A stretch of 58,525 bases of DNA from Candidatus Pelagibacter sp. (GTDB lineage Bacteria; Pseudomonadota; Alphaproteobacteria; Pelagibacterales; Pelagibacteraceae): NCBI GenBank assembly GCA_002692055.1, contig NZJW01000019.1:6433-64957 (forward strand), read 5' to 3'. Shown piece by piece: positions 45,555 through 52,952 of the stretch. The notes below the pieces were generated by a model. It was not told the origin of the DNA. It did no database searches and saw nothing but the letters and a program-made list of their open reading frames with translations. The position numbers and the translations under genes are program-made. Every line of letters starts with the position of its first letter. Within the stretch, counting starts at the first letter, position 1.

Positions 45555-46411
45555 TTTGTAATTAATGTACCAGCGCCTTCATCTGTAAACAACTCATGCA
45601 GTACTGCATGTGGTCTTGTGCCATCAATAATAACTACACCCCCAACTCCGTTTTTAATAGCTGAGATACAAGTTTGTATTTTTGGTATCATACCGCCAGT
45701 TATAGTTTCATTATCAATTAATGTTTGAGCCTCTGATACTGTTAATTTCGAAATATATTTACCATTTTGATCTTTAACACCAGGTACATCAGTCATTAAG
45801 AGCAATCTTGTGGCCTTTATTTTTATTGCTATTATTCCAGCCGCAGTATCAGCATTTATATTGAAAACTTGATTTTTATCGCCAAGGCCCATTGGGGCAA
45901 TTACAGGCACTTTATTTAATTTTATTATATTATTGAGCTTATCAACGTCTATTTCTTCTGGATCGGCTACAAACCCTAGATCTGGATTTTTAGCTTTTGT
46001 AACTTTTAAAATTCCATTTTTATTTCTTGCAGTTATAGGTTCAGCAATAGCATTAAATGAATTAATTGTTCTTACTAAATCTGGGTTAATATCATTTAAC
46101 AAAACATCTTCCACAATTTTTATCACATTCTCGTCTGTTACTCTTAAGCCTAATATAAATTTACTTTTTATATTTTGCTTTTCTAACCTTTTTTTTATTT
46201 GTGGACCGCCACCATGTATAACTAAACTTTTTATACCAATCAGATTACATATTGCAGCATCCTGAGCAAAAGCTTTGGATAACTGATCATTCGCCATGAC
46301 TTGGCCCCCATATTTTAATACAATTTTTTTTAATTTATATTTTTCAACAAATTTGAGAGCTTTTTCTATTTGAGGTGCGTCTTTTTTTGGCCAAAGATTT
46401 TTAAGATCCAT
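45551..46411 (-). CDS. argB: Acetylglutamate kinase
   Basis: ArgB phosphorylates N-acetylglutamate in arginine synthesis. The amino-acid-kinase fold shows KIVLKYGGQVMAND, LVIHGGGPQIKKRLEK, APMGLGDKNQVFNINADTAA and the C-terminal GTRPHAVLHELFTDEGAGTLI. At 286 aa it is normal. Its ATG overlaps the yidC stop (TAATG). In many alphaproteobacteria engB lies between yidC and argB; here there is no space for it. Confidence 0.96.
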   Translation of the reverse strand: MDLKNLWPKKDAPQIEKALKFVEKYKLKKIVLKYGGQVMANDQLSKAFAQDAAICNLIGIKSLVIHGGGPQIKKRLEKQNIKSKFILGLRVTDENVIKIVEDVLLNDINPDLVRTINSFNAIAEPITARNKNGILKVTKAKNPDLGFVADPEEIDVDKLNNIIKLNKVPVIAPMGLGDKNQVFNINADTAAGIIAIKIKATRLLLMTDVPGVKDQNGKYISKLTVSEAQTLIDNETITGGMIPKIQTCISAIKNGVGGVVIIDGTRPHAVLHELFTDEGAGTLITK

Positions 46412-48093
46412 TAAACAGTTTTTACTTTAGTTTTTCTTATAATCACATATTGCTGAGCCATAGTTAAAATATTATTTATACTCCAGTAAATAACTAGACC
46501 GGATGGGAATGAAGCCAATAAAATAGTTAAAATAAAGGGAAAGAACATGAAAATTTTAGCTTGTATTGGATCTGGTGGAGCAGGATTAAGTTTTTGCTGT
46601 ATGTACATCGTCACCCCCATAATTATTGGCCACGCACCTATAATTAGAAAACTTGGTGGACTCCATGGAATTAAACCAAAAAGGTTAAATACTGTTGTGG
46701 GATCTGCCGCTGATAAATCTTTTATCCATCCATAAAACGGAGCATGTCTCATTTCAATCGTGACAAAAAGCATTTTATATATTGCAAAGAAAAAAGGTAT
46801 TTGAATTAAGACTGGAAGACAGCCTGAAATCGGATTTACCTTCTCTCTCTTGTATAAATTCATCATTTCCATTTGTATTTTTTGTTTATCATCTTTATAC
46901 AAATCTTTTAGGCGCTGCATTTCTGGCTGCAATGCTTTCATTTTTGCCATGGATGCAAAAGAGTAGTTTGCCAAAGGGAAAAATAGCAATCTCACAGCTG
47001 CAGTTAGTAGAATAATAGCAATACCAAAATTGCCACTAATTTTGTAAAGGTAATCAATTATAAAAAATAAAGGTTTGGTAAAAAAGTGAAACCAACCCCA
47101 ATCAATTGCTAAATCGAATTTATGAAATCCTTTGTTTTCTGCATAACCATCAACAACTGCCACTTCTTTTGCTCCAATAAATATATTGGATATATTAGAT
47201 CCTGATTGATTTACATTAATAGTTGTTGGATCTGTAATGATATAATTTGCTTTGTATGCCTTATCATAGGAAAACTCAGCATTAAAATTTTTACCTTTCT
47301 CTGGAATTACAGCTGTGAGCCAATATTTATCCGTAATGCCAACCCAACCTTTTGATCCCTTGTAACTTTTTTTTTTCTCTAGGACGTCATCATAATCTTC
47401 TTCTGTTAAATTTTCGTCAACAACACCAAGTAAACCCTCATGAAGAATATAAAAATCTTGTATTTTTGGTTTTTGCTTTCTTGTAATTTGAGCATAATGA
47501 AACAAGTTAATAGTTTGATTTGATTGATTTTTTATTTGTTCATTTACTGTTATTAAATATTTATTATCTATAGAAAATTCTTTGATAAAAGTTAGTCCTG
47601 CACCGTTACTCCATTCTAATTTAACAGATCTATTTGGATTTAAAATTTTATTCCCTACAGCTTTCCATTCAGTTTGATTATTAGGTACAATCTCACTCCC
47701 AGATGTTGCCCAACCAGTTTCTAAATAATAAGATTGATCAATTTTTTTTGGACTAAGTAAAACTACTTTATTACTATTTGCACTTTGATTTGAATTGTAA
47801 TTCTTTAATATTATATCATCTATCAGCCCGCCTTTTAATGCAATGGATCCAGATAAATTAGCATTTTCAATTTTTATTCTCCTTGTTTCTGTAATAGCAT
47901 CAGATCTAGAAACTTTAATCTCAACATTTTTTTTTACAATTGATGGAGCAGACGGTTTTTGACTCTTAGTAGTTTGCTCTGTTTTAATTTGTTCATTTTC
48001 CACTTCGACGTACTCATCGCCATACATAAATTGCCAAAAAATGATGACCATTGTTGAAAGTACAACAGCCATAAGAACATTTTTATTTTCCAT
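46411..48093 (-). CDS. yidC: Membrane protein insertase YidC
   Basis: YidC inserts and folds inner-membrane proteins. The N-terminal anchor (NKNVLMAVVLSTMVIIFWQFMYG), the large periplasmic beta domain (residues about 65-340) and the five-helix insertase core (FGIAIILLTAAVRLLFFPLA, RLKDLYKDDKQKIQMEMMNL, CLPVLIQIPFFFAIYKMLF) are all visible. I use the ATG at 48093 (MENKNVLM, 560 aa), not the track start at 48129 inside yidD. It overlaps yidD by 11 nt. Confidence 0.96.
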   Translation of the reverse strand: MENKNVLMAVVLSTMVIIFWQFMYGDEYVEVENEQIKTEQTTKSQKPSAPSIVKKNVEIKVSRSDAITETRRIKIENANLSGSIALKGGLIDDIILKNYNSNQSANSNKVVLLSPKKIDQSYYLETGWATSGSEIVPNNQTEWKAVGNKILNPNRSVKLEWSNGAGLTFIKEFSIDNKYLITVNEQIKNQSNQTINLFHYAQITRKQKPKIQDFYILHEGLLGVVDENLTEEDYDDVLEKKKSYKGSKGWVGITDKYWLTAVIPEKGKNFNAEFSYDKAYKANYIITDPTTINVNQSGSNISNIFIGAKEVAVVDGYAENKGFHKFDLAIDWGWFHFFTKPLFFIIDYLYKISGNFGIAIILLTAAVRLLFFPLANYSFASMAKMKALQPEMQRLKDLYKDDKQKIQMEMMNLYKREKVNPISGCLPVLIQIPFFFAIYKMLFVTIEMRHAPFYGWIKDLSAADPTTVFNLFGLIPWSPPSFLIIGAWPIIMGVTMYIQQKLNPAPPDPIQAKIFMFFPFILTILLASFPSGLVIYWSINNILTMAQQYVIIRKTKVKTV

Positions 48094-48340
48094 CTTTATT
48101 CTCCACAGGGTCAAACCCAGAACTGCCACCTAAAAATTTTATTGGATGGCATTTTAAAATCCTTTTCATACCTGAATAACTTCCAATTAAAAAACCTTTT
48201 TTTTGGATAGATTCGATAAAATAATTAGAACATGTTGGCAAAAACCTGCAATTTGGTCCTAGAAGCGGTGAAATTAAATACTTATAAGTTTTGATAATTG
48301 AAATTAGAGTTTTTGATAAAATTTTTTCAATAATTTTCAT
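48083..48340 (-). CDS. yidD: Membrane protein insertion efficiency factor YidD
   Basis: A short membrane-associated protein that helps YidC-dependent insertion. KYLISPLLGPNCRFLPTCSNYFIESI with its conserved cysteines, RILKCHPI and GGSSGFDPV are diagnostic. At 85 aa it is typical. It sits between rnpA and yidC with overlaps on both sides, which is the universal order. Confidence 0.95.
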   Translation of the reverse strand: MKIIEKILSKTLISIIKTYKYLISPLLGPNCRFLPTCSNYFIESIQKKGFLIGSYSGMKRILKCHPIKFLGGSSGFDPVENKDGK

Positions 48341-48693
48341 TAAATTGATTTTAGTTTGATCATGAGTTTATCTACAATAATTTGGTAATCTTCATCATAA
48401 ATTTTGGATTTTGCAAAGATTGCATATTTAAATTTTTTTTTAAACTTATTTTTGATTTTTAAAATTGCTTTTCTTACAGCCATCTTTAATCTTCTTCTCA
48501 TTCTATTTCTCGCAACGGCGTTTCCCAGCTTTTTAGCTGCAACACAACTTAATTGAATTGAATTTTTATTATCAGATGTATCTTTTAATTTGTAAAAAAT
48601 TGTAAATAAATCTGAATTCATTTTTTCCCCTGATAGCACATATTTAAACTCTTTGCTCCCGCTTAAACTTACGAAGGAGATTCTGTTCTGCAT
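48340..48693 (-). CDS. rnpA: Ribonuclease P protein component
   Basis: The protein cofactor of RNase P for tRNA 5' processing. The RNR motif is AVARNRMRRRLKMAVRKAI, with AKKLGNAVARN before it. At 117 aa it is normal. It starts 3 nt after the rpmH stop and overlaps yidD by one base. The RNase P RNA gene is not in the window. Confidence 0.93.
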   Translation of the reverse strand: MQNRISFVSLSGSKEFKYVLSGEKMNSDLFTIFYKLKDTSDNKNSIQLSCVAAKKLGNAVARNRMRRRLKMAVRKAILKIKNKFKKKFKYAIFAKSKIYDEDYQIIVDKLMIKLKSI

Positions 48694-48696
48694 TAA

Positions 48697-48831
48697 TTAA
48701 GCTGATATTCTTTTTCGACCTTTAGCTCTTCGTCTAGCTAACGTTTTTCTGCCATTTTTCGTAGACATTCTTGATTTAAATCCATGTCTTCTGGCTCTGA
48801 CTTTTTTACTAGGTTGATAAGTTCTTTTCAT
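48697..48831 (-). CDS. rpmH: 50S ribosomal protein L34
   Basis: A 44-aa ORF missed by the length cut-off. It reads [20 protein letters not shown], then [24 protein letters not shown], an unmistakable L34. It begins the rpmH-rnpA-yidD-yidC-argB operon. The region upstream (48832-48875) is shared with the divergent TVP38-type gene and carries the only promoters possible for the operon. Confidence 0.98.
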   Translation of the reverse strand: MKRTYQPSKKVRARRHGFKSRMSTKNGRKTLARRRAKGRKRISA

Positions 48832-48855
48832 TACTATAATAAATTTTTTGCACTT

Positions 48856-48870
48856 ATAAGAAATTCTTAT
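48856..48870. promoter_or_regulatory. Inverted repeat between rpmH and TVP38-type gene
   Basis: ATAAGAA-A-TTCTTAT is a perfect 7-bp inverted repeat with a one-base centre, in the 43-nt divergent promoter region. A short symmetrical DNA site is more likely than an RNA hairpin. No regulator is identified, and in such AT-rich DNA chance is possible. Confidence 0.35.
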
Positions 48871-48874
48871 TTGT

Positions 48875-49615
48875 ATGTACAGTAAAAAATTATTGGCGAT
48901 ATTACTAATGAATACACTATCTAAAATAAAAATTTATTTAGGTTTAGCATATTTAACAGTTGTTACATGTGTTGTAATTGCTTTCTTCTATTATGGAGTA
49001 AATACATTTTTAAGTCCATCTTATCTGATAGAAAATAAAAATTATATTTTTGAATTAAGAGACCAAAATCTTTTATTAATTGGAAGTGCTTATTTCGTTT
49101 TTTCTGTCATTTGGGTTTTTTTAATGGGCTTTGGGACACCGCTAGTCATATTTGCTGGATTTGCTTTTGGTACAATTTTAGGATCGGTATTGTCAATTTT
49201 TTCTTTCACAATTGGAGCAACATTCCTTTACTGTTTTGCAAATAATTATTTTGGAGATTTGGTTGAAAAATATTTAGGTAGAAAGTATTCTAAATTAAAA
49301 AATAATATTAATGAAAATGAATTAAGTTATTTTTTTAGTCTAAGAATTGTTCCAGGAATACCTTTCCCAATAAAAAATTTATTACCGGTTTTATTTAATA
49401 TGAAAGTAAAAAATTTTTTTTTAGCAACACTCTTTGGCGAAGCAGTACCTATAATAATTTCTGTAAGTATTTTTAGTGGTATTAGTAGCGCATTTCAAGG
49501 CGATAAAGATTTTAGTTTAAATTTATTATTTGCACCAGAGATCTTTTTTCCATTATTAGCTCTTGCTATAATGTCTTTAGTCGCAAATTATATAAAAAAA
49601 AAATATTTTAATTAA
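48875..49615 (+). CDS. TVP38/TMEM64-family membrane protein
   Basis: A VTT/DedA-related polytopic protein with about six hydrophobic stretches. [40 protein letters not shown] and [12 protein letters not shown] match the TVP38 consensus. Relatives are thought to act in lipid scrambling or membrane homeostasis. The start may be MYSKK (used) or MNTLSK 11 codons later. It is the second VTT-type gene in the window. The FAH gene follows by 5 nt. Confidence 0.85.
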   Translation: MYSKKLLAILLMNTLSKIKIYLGLAYLTVVTCVVIAFFYYGVNTFLSPSYLIENKNYIFELRDQNLLLIGSAYFVFSVIWVFLMGFGTPLVIFAGFAFGTILGSVLSIFSFTIGATFLYCFANNYFGDLVEKYLGRKYSKLKNNINENELSYFFSLRIVPGIPFPIKNLLPVLFNMKVKNFFLATLFGEAVPIIISVSIFSGISSAFQGDKDFSLNLLFAPEIFFPLLALAIMSLVANYIKKKYFN

Positions 49616-49620
49616 GAAAA

Positions 49621-50508
49621 ATGAGATTCGTAACATTTAAAAAAAATAACAACATTAGAGTAGGATTAGAAATACTTAACAAGGGAATTATTGATGTAAA
49701 CAAAGCAAATAACAATCTTCCTAATGATTTAAATAATATAATCAAAAAATATTCAGAATTTGAAAATCAGATTCAAAATATTAATAATACTCAAAATATT
49801 CATTATTCTATAGATGAGGTAAAATTATTATCTCCTATACCCGTTCCGGTACGTGATATTATTTGTGTTGGTAAAAATTATGCTAAACATGCTAAAGAAG
49901 TTCAGAAATCATCCTTTAGTACGTTGCAAGAAAAAAAGTATGTTCCAAATGAGCTAATTATTTTTAATAAGGCGACTACTTCAGTTATTGGACCAAATGA
50001 TAAAATAGAATTAATAAATGACCGAACAAACACAACGGATTATGAAGGAGAGCTTGGCGTGGTAGTAGGAAAGAGGTCTAAAAATATAAAGTATTCCAAT
50101 GCAACAGATATAATTTTTGGATATACAATAATAAATGATGTTACCGCCAGAAAGTTACAAAATAATCATAAGCAATGGTTTATTGGTAAAAGTCCTGACA
50201 CATATTGTCCAATGGGACCTTGTATTATTACAAAAGATGAAATCGAAAATATTAAGAATATTAAGATACAAACAACTGTTAATGGTGAAACTAGACAAAG
50301 TGGAATTGTCAAAGATATGATTTTCAATATTTCAACTATAATTGAAATTTTAACTAAATCGATGACACTTGTAGAAGGTGATATTATAGCAACAGGCACT
50401 CCCTCCGGTGTTGGTATTGGGTTTGATCCGCCTAAATTTTTAAAATCTGGTGATAAAATAAAAATATCAGTAGATTCAATTGGAATACTTGAAAATGAAG
50501 TAATTTAA
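49621..50508 (+). CDS. Fumarylacetoacetate hydrolase (FAH) family protein
   Basis: A 295-aa protein with an N-terminal beta domain and the FAH catalytic fold: VRDIICVGKNYAKHAKEV, NTTDYEGELGVVVGKRS (metal-binding glutamates), MGPCIITKDEI and IATGTPSGVGIGFDPPKFL. Family members include fumarylpyruvate hydrolase, oxaloacetate decarboxylase-type enzymes and acylpyruvases; I cannot choose between them. It is the middle gene between a TVP38-type protein and sodB, with short spacings. Confidence 0.88.
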   Translation: MRFVTFKKNNNIRVGLEILNKGIIDVNKANNNLPNDLNNIIKKYSEFENQIQNINNTQNIHYSIDEVKLLSPIPVPVRDIICVGKNYAKHAKEVQKSSFSTLQEKKYVPNELIIFNKATTSVIGPNDKIELINDRTNTTDYEGELGVVVGKRSKNIKYSNATDIIFGYTIINDVTARKLQNNHKQWFIGKSPDTYCPMGPCIITKDEIENIKNIKIQTTVNGETRQSGIVKDMIFNISTIIEILTKSMTLVEGDIIATGTPSGVGIGFDPPKFLKSGDKIKISVDSIGILENEVI

Positions 50509-50523
50509 AAGTATAAGCAATGC

Positions 50524-51117
50524 ATGACATTCGAATTACCTAAACTAGATTACCAAAATGATTCATTAGCACCCATCATGTCACAAGAGACATTAGATTT
50601 ACATCACGGCAAGCATCATCAAACATATGTGACAAATTTAAATAATTTGCTTAAAAATACTGATTTAACTGGAGCATCATTGGAGGAGATTGTAAAAAAA
50701 ACGGCAAATGATAACTCAAAAGCAGGAATTTTTAATAACGCAGGCCAACACTGGAATCATATTCTATTTTGGAAATGTATGAAACCAAAGGGTGGGGGAG
50801 CAATGCCATCCGACTTAGAGAAAAGAATTATAGCTGATTTTGGTAGCATTGATAAATTTAAAGATGATTTTATTCAAGCGGGCACTACTCAATTTGGTTC
50901 AGGATGGGCATGGCTTGCTATCGATAACGGAAAGTTAGTTGTTACGAAATCTGCAAATGCATCAAACCCTTTAGTTCATAACATGAAACCTATCCTAGGT
51001 TGTGATGTGTGGGAGCATTCGTATTACGTTGATTATAGAAATCGTAGACCTGACTATTTAAAGGCATTCATCAATGATCTCGTTAACTGGGAATATGTTG
51101 CGTCTCTTTTAGATTAA
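50524..51117 (+). CDS. sodB: Superoxide dismutase (Fe/Mn family)
   Basis: Removes superoxide in the cytoplasm. The metal ligands are in HHGKHHQTYV (His), NAGQHWNHILFW (His) and the signature DVWEHSYYVDYRN (Asp and His). The GSGWAWLAI block is typical, and the residue pattern is of the iron-type SodB as judged by eye. At 197 aa it is normal. Its end overlaps the convergent UDG gene by 9 nt. Confidence 0.96.
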   Translation: MTFELPKLDYQNDSLAPIMSQETLDLHHGKHHQTYVTNLNNLLKNTDLTGASLEEIVKKTANDNSKAGIFNNAGQHWNHILFWKCMKPKGGGAMPSDLEKRIIADFGSIDKFKDDFIQAGTTQFGSGWAWLAIDNGKLVVTKSANASNPLVHNMKPILGCDVWEHSYYVDYRNRRPDYLKAFINDLVNWEYVASLLD

Positions 51118-51780
51118 TTTTTTTGCTTTTTTAAATATATAAACCATTTTTTTTGTATTAATTCGTTTAGTATTAACGTTACGTGGAGATGGATGATAGC
51201 AACCAAATATTGTTAATCCATTTATATTGTATTTACATCCATGACCAAATTTATAAGATCCTATGAGTCCATAATTTTCTTTGTAAAATTTTATACAAGT
51301 ATCAAATGCAATTTTGCCAAGCGCAACAATAACCTTTTTATTTTTAATCATATTTAATTCTTCCTTAAAAAAAACTGAGCAATTTTTTAACTCTTCTTGT
51401 GTTGGTTTATCTTCTGGTGGTACGCACCTTAAAGCAAGAGTAATAAATGTATTCTTTAGTTTCAAACCATCTTTAATATGATCTGAGTTTGGTTGGTTGC
51501 TCAAGCCTGATTTAAATAAACAATTAAATAAAAAATCTGCTGATTTATCACCAGTAAAAACACGTCCAGTGCGTGTAGCCCCATGCGCAGCTGGCGCAAG
51601 TCCAATAATAATTATTTTGGCACTTAAATCACCAAAGCCAGAAACTGGTTTACCCCAATAGACTTCATTCATATAAGATTTTCGCTTTTTTAAAGTAATT
51701 TTATTTCTAAAATTTAGTAATCTTGCACATTTATTACATTGATAAACTTTTTTTGAAAAAGATGTGAATTCTTTATTCAA
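51109..51780 (-). CDS. Uracil-DNA glycosylase, family 5 (UDGb-like)
   Basis: A DNA repair glycosylase that removes uracil or related lesions. Motif 1 is IIIIGLAPAAHGATRTGRVFTG; motif 2 is GCYHPSPRNVNTKR, matching the family 5 HPSPxNxxTGR pattern. Zinc/iron-sulfur cysteines are seen at the N-terminus (QCNKCARLLNFR). At 223 aa it is full length. The iron-sulfur type is inferred from cysteine spacing. It converges on sodB. Confidence 0.88.
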   Translation of the reverse strand: MNKEFTSFSKKVYQCNKCARLLNFRNKITLKKRKSYMNEVYWGKPVSGFGDLSAKIIIIGLAPAAHGATRTGRVFTGDKSADFLFNCLFKSGLSNQPNSDHIKDGLKLKNTFITLALRCVPPEDKPTQEELKNCSVFFKEELNMIKNKKVIVALGKIAFDTCIKFYKENYGLIGSYKFGHGCKYNINGLTIFGCYHPSPRNVNTKRINTKKMVYIFKKAKKLI

Positions 51781-51786
51781 TTTACT

Positions 51787-52008
51787 TTAGACCCAGTTTA
51801 TTATTACAATTTCCTCAATTTTAAAAAAAATTGAAATCCACCTTTTTTTTTCTTCTCTTTTCAGACTACTAGGGGGATATTGAAACTTACTATTGATCAT
51901 ATTTAGTGAAATATTTTTAGTATAATTTATAGTTGAAAAAAAACTATAGCAGATTAAAAAAAGAAAGAGGTAGTTTATAGTGATGATTTTTAAAATAATA
52001 TATTTCAT
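51787..52008 (-). CDS. Doubtful 73-aa ORF with hydrophobic N-terminus
   Basis: The ORF starts MKYIILKIITINYLFLFLIC, which could be a signal anchor, then has a polar tail (YPPSSLKREEKKRWISIF). It lies 6 nt upstream of the UDG gene on the same strand, which favours a real gene, but it overlaps the start of the opposite 77-aa gene by 26 nt and resembles no family I know. The stretch may simply be the divergent promoter region. Confidence 0.3.
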   Translation of the reverse strand: MKYIILKIITINYLFLFLICYSFFSTINYTKNISLNMINSKFQYPPSSLKREEKKRWISIFFKIEEIVIINWV

Positions 52009-52216
52009 TAAATATTTTAAACCTTCATTTAAATGGAGGCTTCCTTATCTACTTGGAGTATGTACAATACCAACAATCACATTGACACACTTTTCTTGTG
52101 TTGAGTATGGTATCAAAGCCGGTGTTGCCATTGGATTTTTTGGTTCGATACCTGTAATATGTTATGTATGTCACAAAGTTTTTATGGAACAATGGTTAGA
52201 AGAAGAGGATGAGTGA
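51983..52216 (+). CDS. Small membrane protein of unknown function (77 aa)
   Basis: It reads MIFKIIYFIKYFKPSFKWRL, then two hydrophobic segments (PYLLGVCTIPTITLTHFSCV and GIKAGVAIGFFGSIPVICYV) and an acidic tail EEEDE. Not a family I recognise. The ATG at 51983 is preferred to the GTG one codon earlier. It overlaps the following 49-aa gene by 8 nt, which in turn overlaps the DCC-family gene, so the three form a tight operon. Confidence 0.65.
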   Translation: MIFKIIYFIKYFKPSFKWRLPYLLGVCTIPTITLTHFSCVEYGIKAGVAIGFFGSIPVICYVCHKVFMEQWLEEEDE

Positions 52217-52358
52217 TTTACCGTCAATCGAGTTGTTATTATCTTATGGTTTTCTAGGGGGCGGGGCACTAATTATTTACGGAATTCTAAGTTTATTTAA
52301 AGATAGTATTGAAAAAAATCACAAAAAAATTAAAAAGAAAAAAAAAAATAAAAAATGA
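52209..52358 (+). CDS. 49-aa single-pass membrane protein with poly-Lys tail
   Basis: Too short for the track. It reads MSDLPSIELLLSYGFLGGGA, then LIIYGILSLFKDSIEKNHKK and a Lys-rich end. One glycine-rich membrane helix (residues 9-30) is followed by a basic cytoplasmic tail, as expected from the positive-inside rule. Its start overlaps the 77-aa gene by 8 nt and its TGA overlaps the next ATG (ATGA), strong signs of translational coupling. Function unknown. Confidence 0.68.
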   Translation: MSDLPSIELLLSYGFLGGGALIIYGILSLFKDSIEKNHKKIKKKKKNKK

Positions 52359-52696
52359 GCATAAAAGTTTTTTTTAATGAGTCGTGCAGTATTTGTAAAA
52401 AAGAAATAGATATTTACCGAAAAATGGAAAATAACCTTGAGTGGTATGATATTAAGGAAAAAGAGTCCCAAATAACAAATTTAAATACAGATAAACTATC
52501 TAGACGGCTACATGTAGTAGATCAAGGAAATCTTATTAAAGGAGCAAAGGCTTTTTTAGTAGTTTGGTCGAACATACCAAAACTTAATTGGTTATATAAA
52601 ATTTTTAAACAACCAATTTTGTTTCATGTTTTTGCATTTTTCTATGAAATTGCGGCTTTCATATTATATCTAAAAAACAAACTGCATAAGCACTAA
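52355..52696 (+). CDS. DCC-family (DUF393) thiol-disulfide protein
   Basis: A 113-aa protein whose N-terminus KVFFNESCSICKKEIDIYRK has the family's CxxC, usually DxDCxxC. The middle block RRLHVVDQGNLIKGAKAFLV and the tail with a hydrophobic helix (FHVFAFFYEIAAFILYLKN) match DUF393. These proteins are predicted thiol oxidoreductases of unknown partner. It is the third gene of a small-membrane-protein operon. Confidence 0.82.
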   Translation: MSIKVFFNESCSICKKEIDIYRKMENNLEWYDIKEKESQITNLNTDKLSRRLHVVDQGNLIKGAKAFLVVWSNIPKLNWLYKIFKQPILFHVFAFFYEIAAFILYLKNKLHKH

Positions 52697-52759
52697 ACTG
52701 TCAATATAAGAACACATTTCAGTTCATTCATTGTCTTATTTGTTCACTACAAAAGAATT

Positions 52760-52870
52760 ATGAGAAAAATTGTAATCATGTTATTCTTCATCTTTCTAGC
52801 TACTGCTTCAAGTATTGTAAGTAGTAATCATTCAATGTCTACTAATTCAATTGAACAAAAGATTAAGTAA
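52760..52870 (+). CDS. Possible 36-aa secreted peptide
   Basis: The ORF begins MRKIVIMLFFIFLATASSIV and ends SSNHSMSTNSIEQKIK: a plausible signal peptide followed by a short Ser/Asn-rich tail. A weak AAAAGAA lies before the ATG. It fills the gap before typA and has no family I know. Its short length makes chance possible. Confidence 0.4.
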   Translation: MRKIVIMLFFIFLATASSIVSSNHSMSTNSIEQKIK

Positions 52871-52952
52871 ATCCGAGAAAAATTAAACAACATTTTTTAC
52901 CCAAATATTTAACTGGCAAATAAAAAAATAAAGTGTATCAAACGCAAAATTT

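Noticed and set aside
48832-48875. Possible replication origin next to rpmH
   Set aside because: rpmH-rnpA marks oriC in some bacteria, but no DnaA-box cluster (TTATCCACA-like) or dnaA/dnaN gene is visible, and alphaproteobacterial origins usually lie elsewhere.
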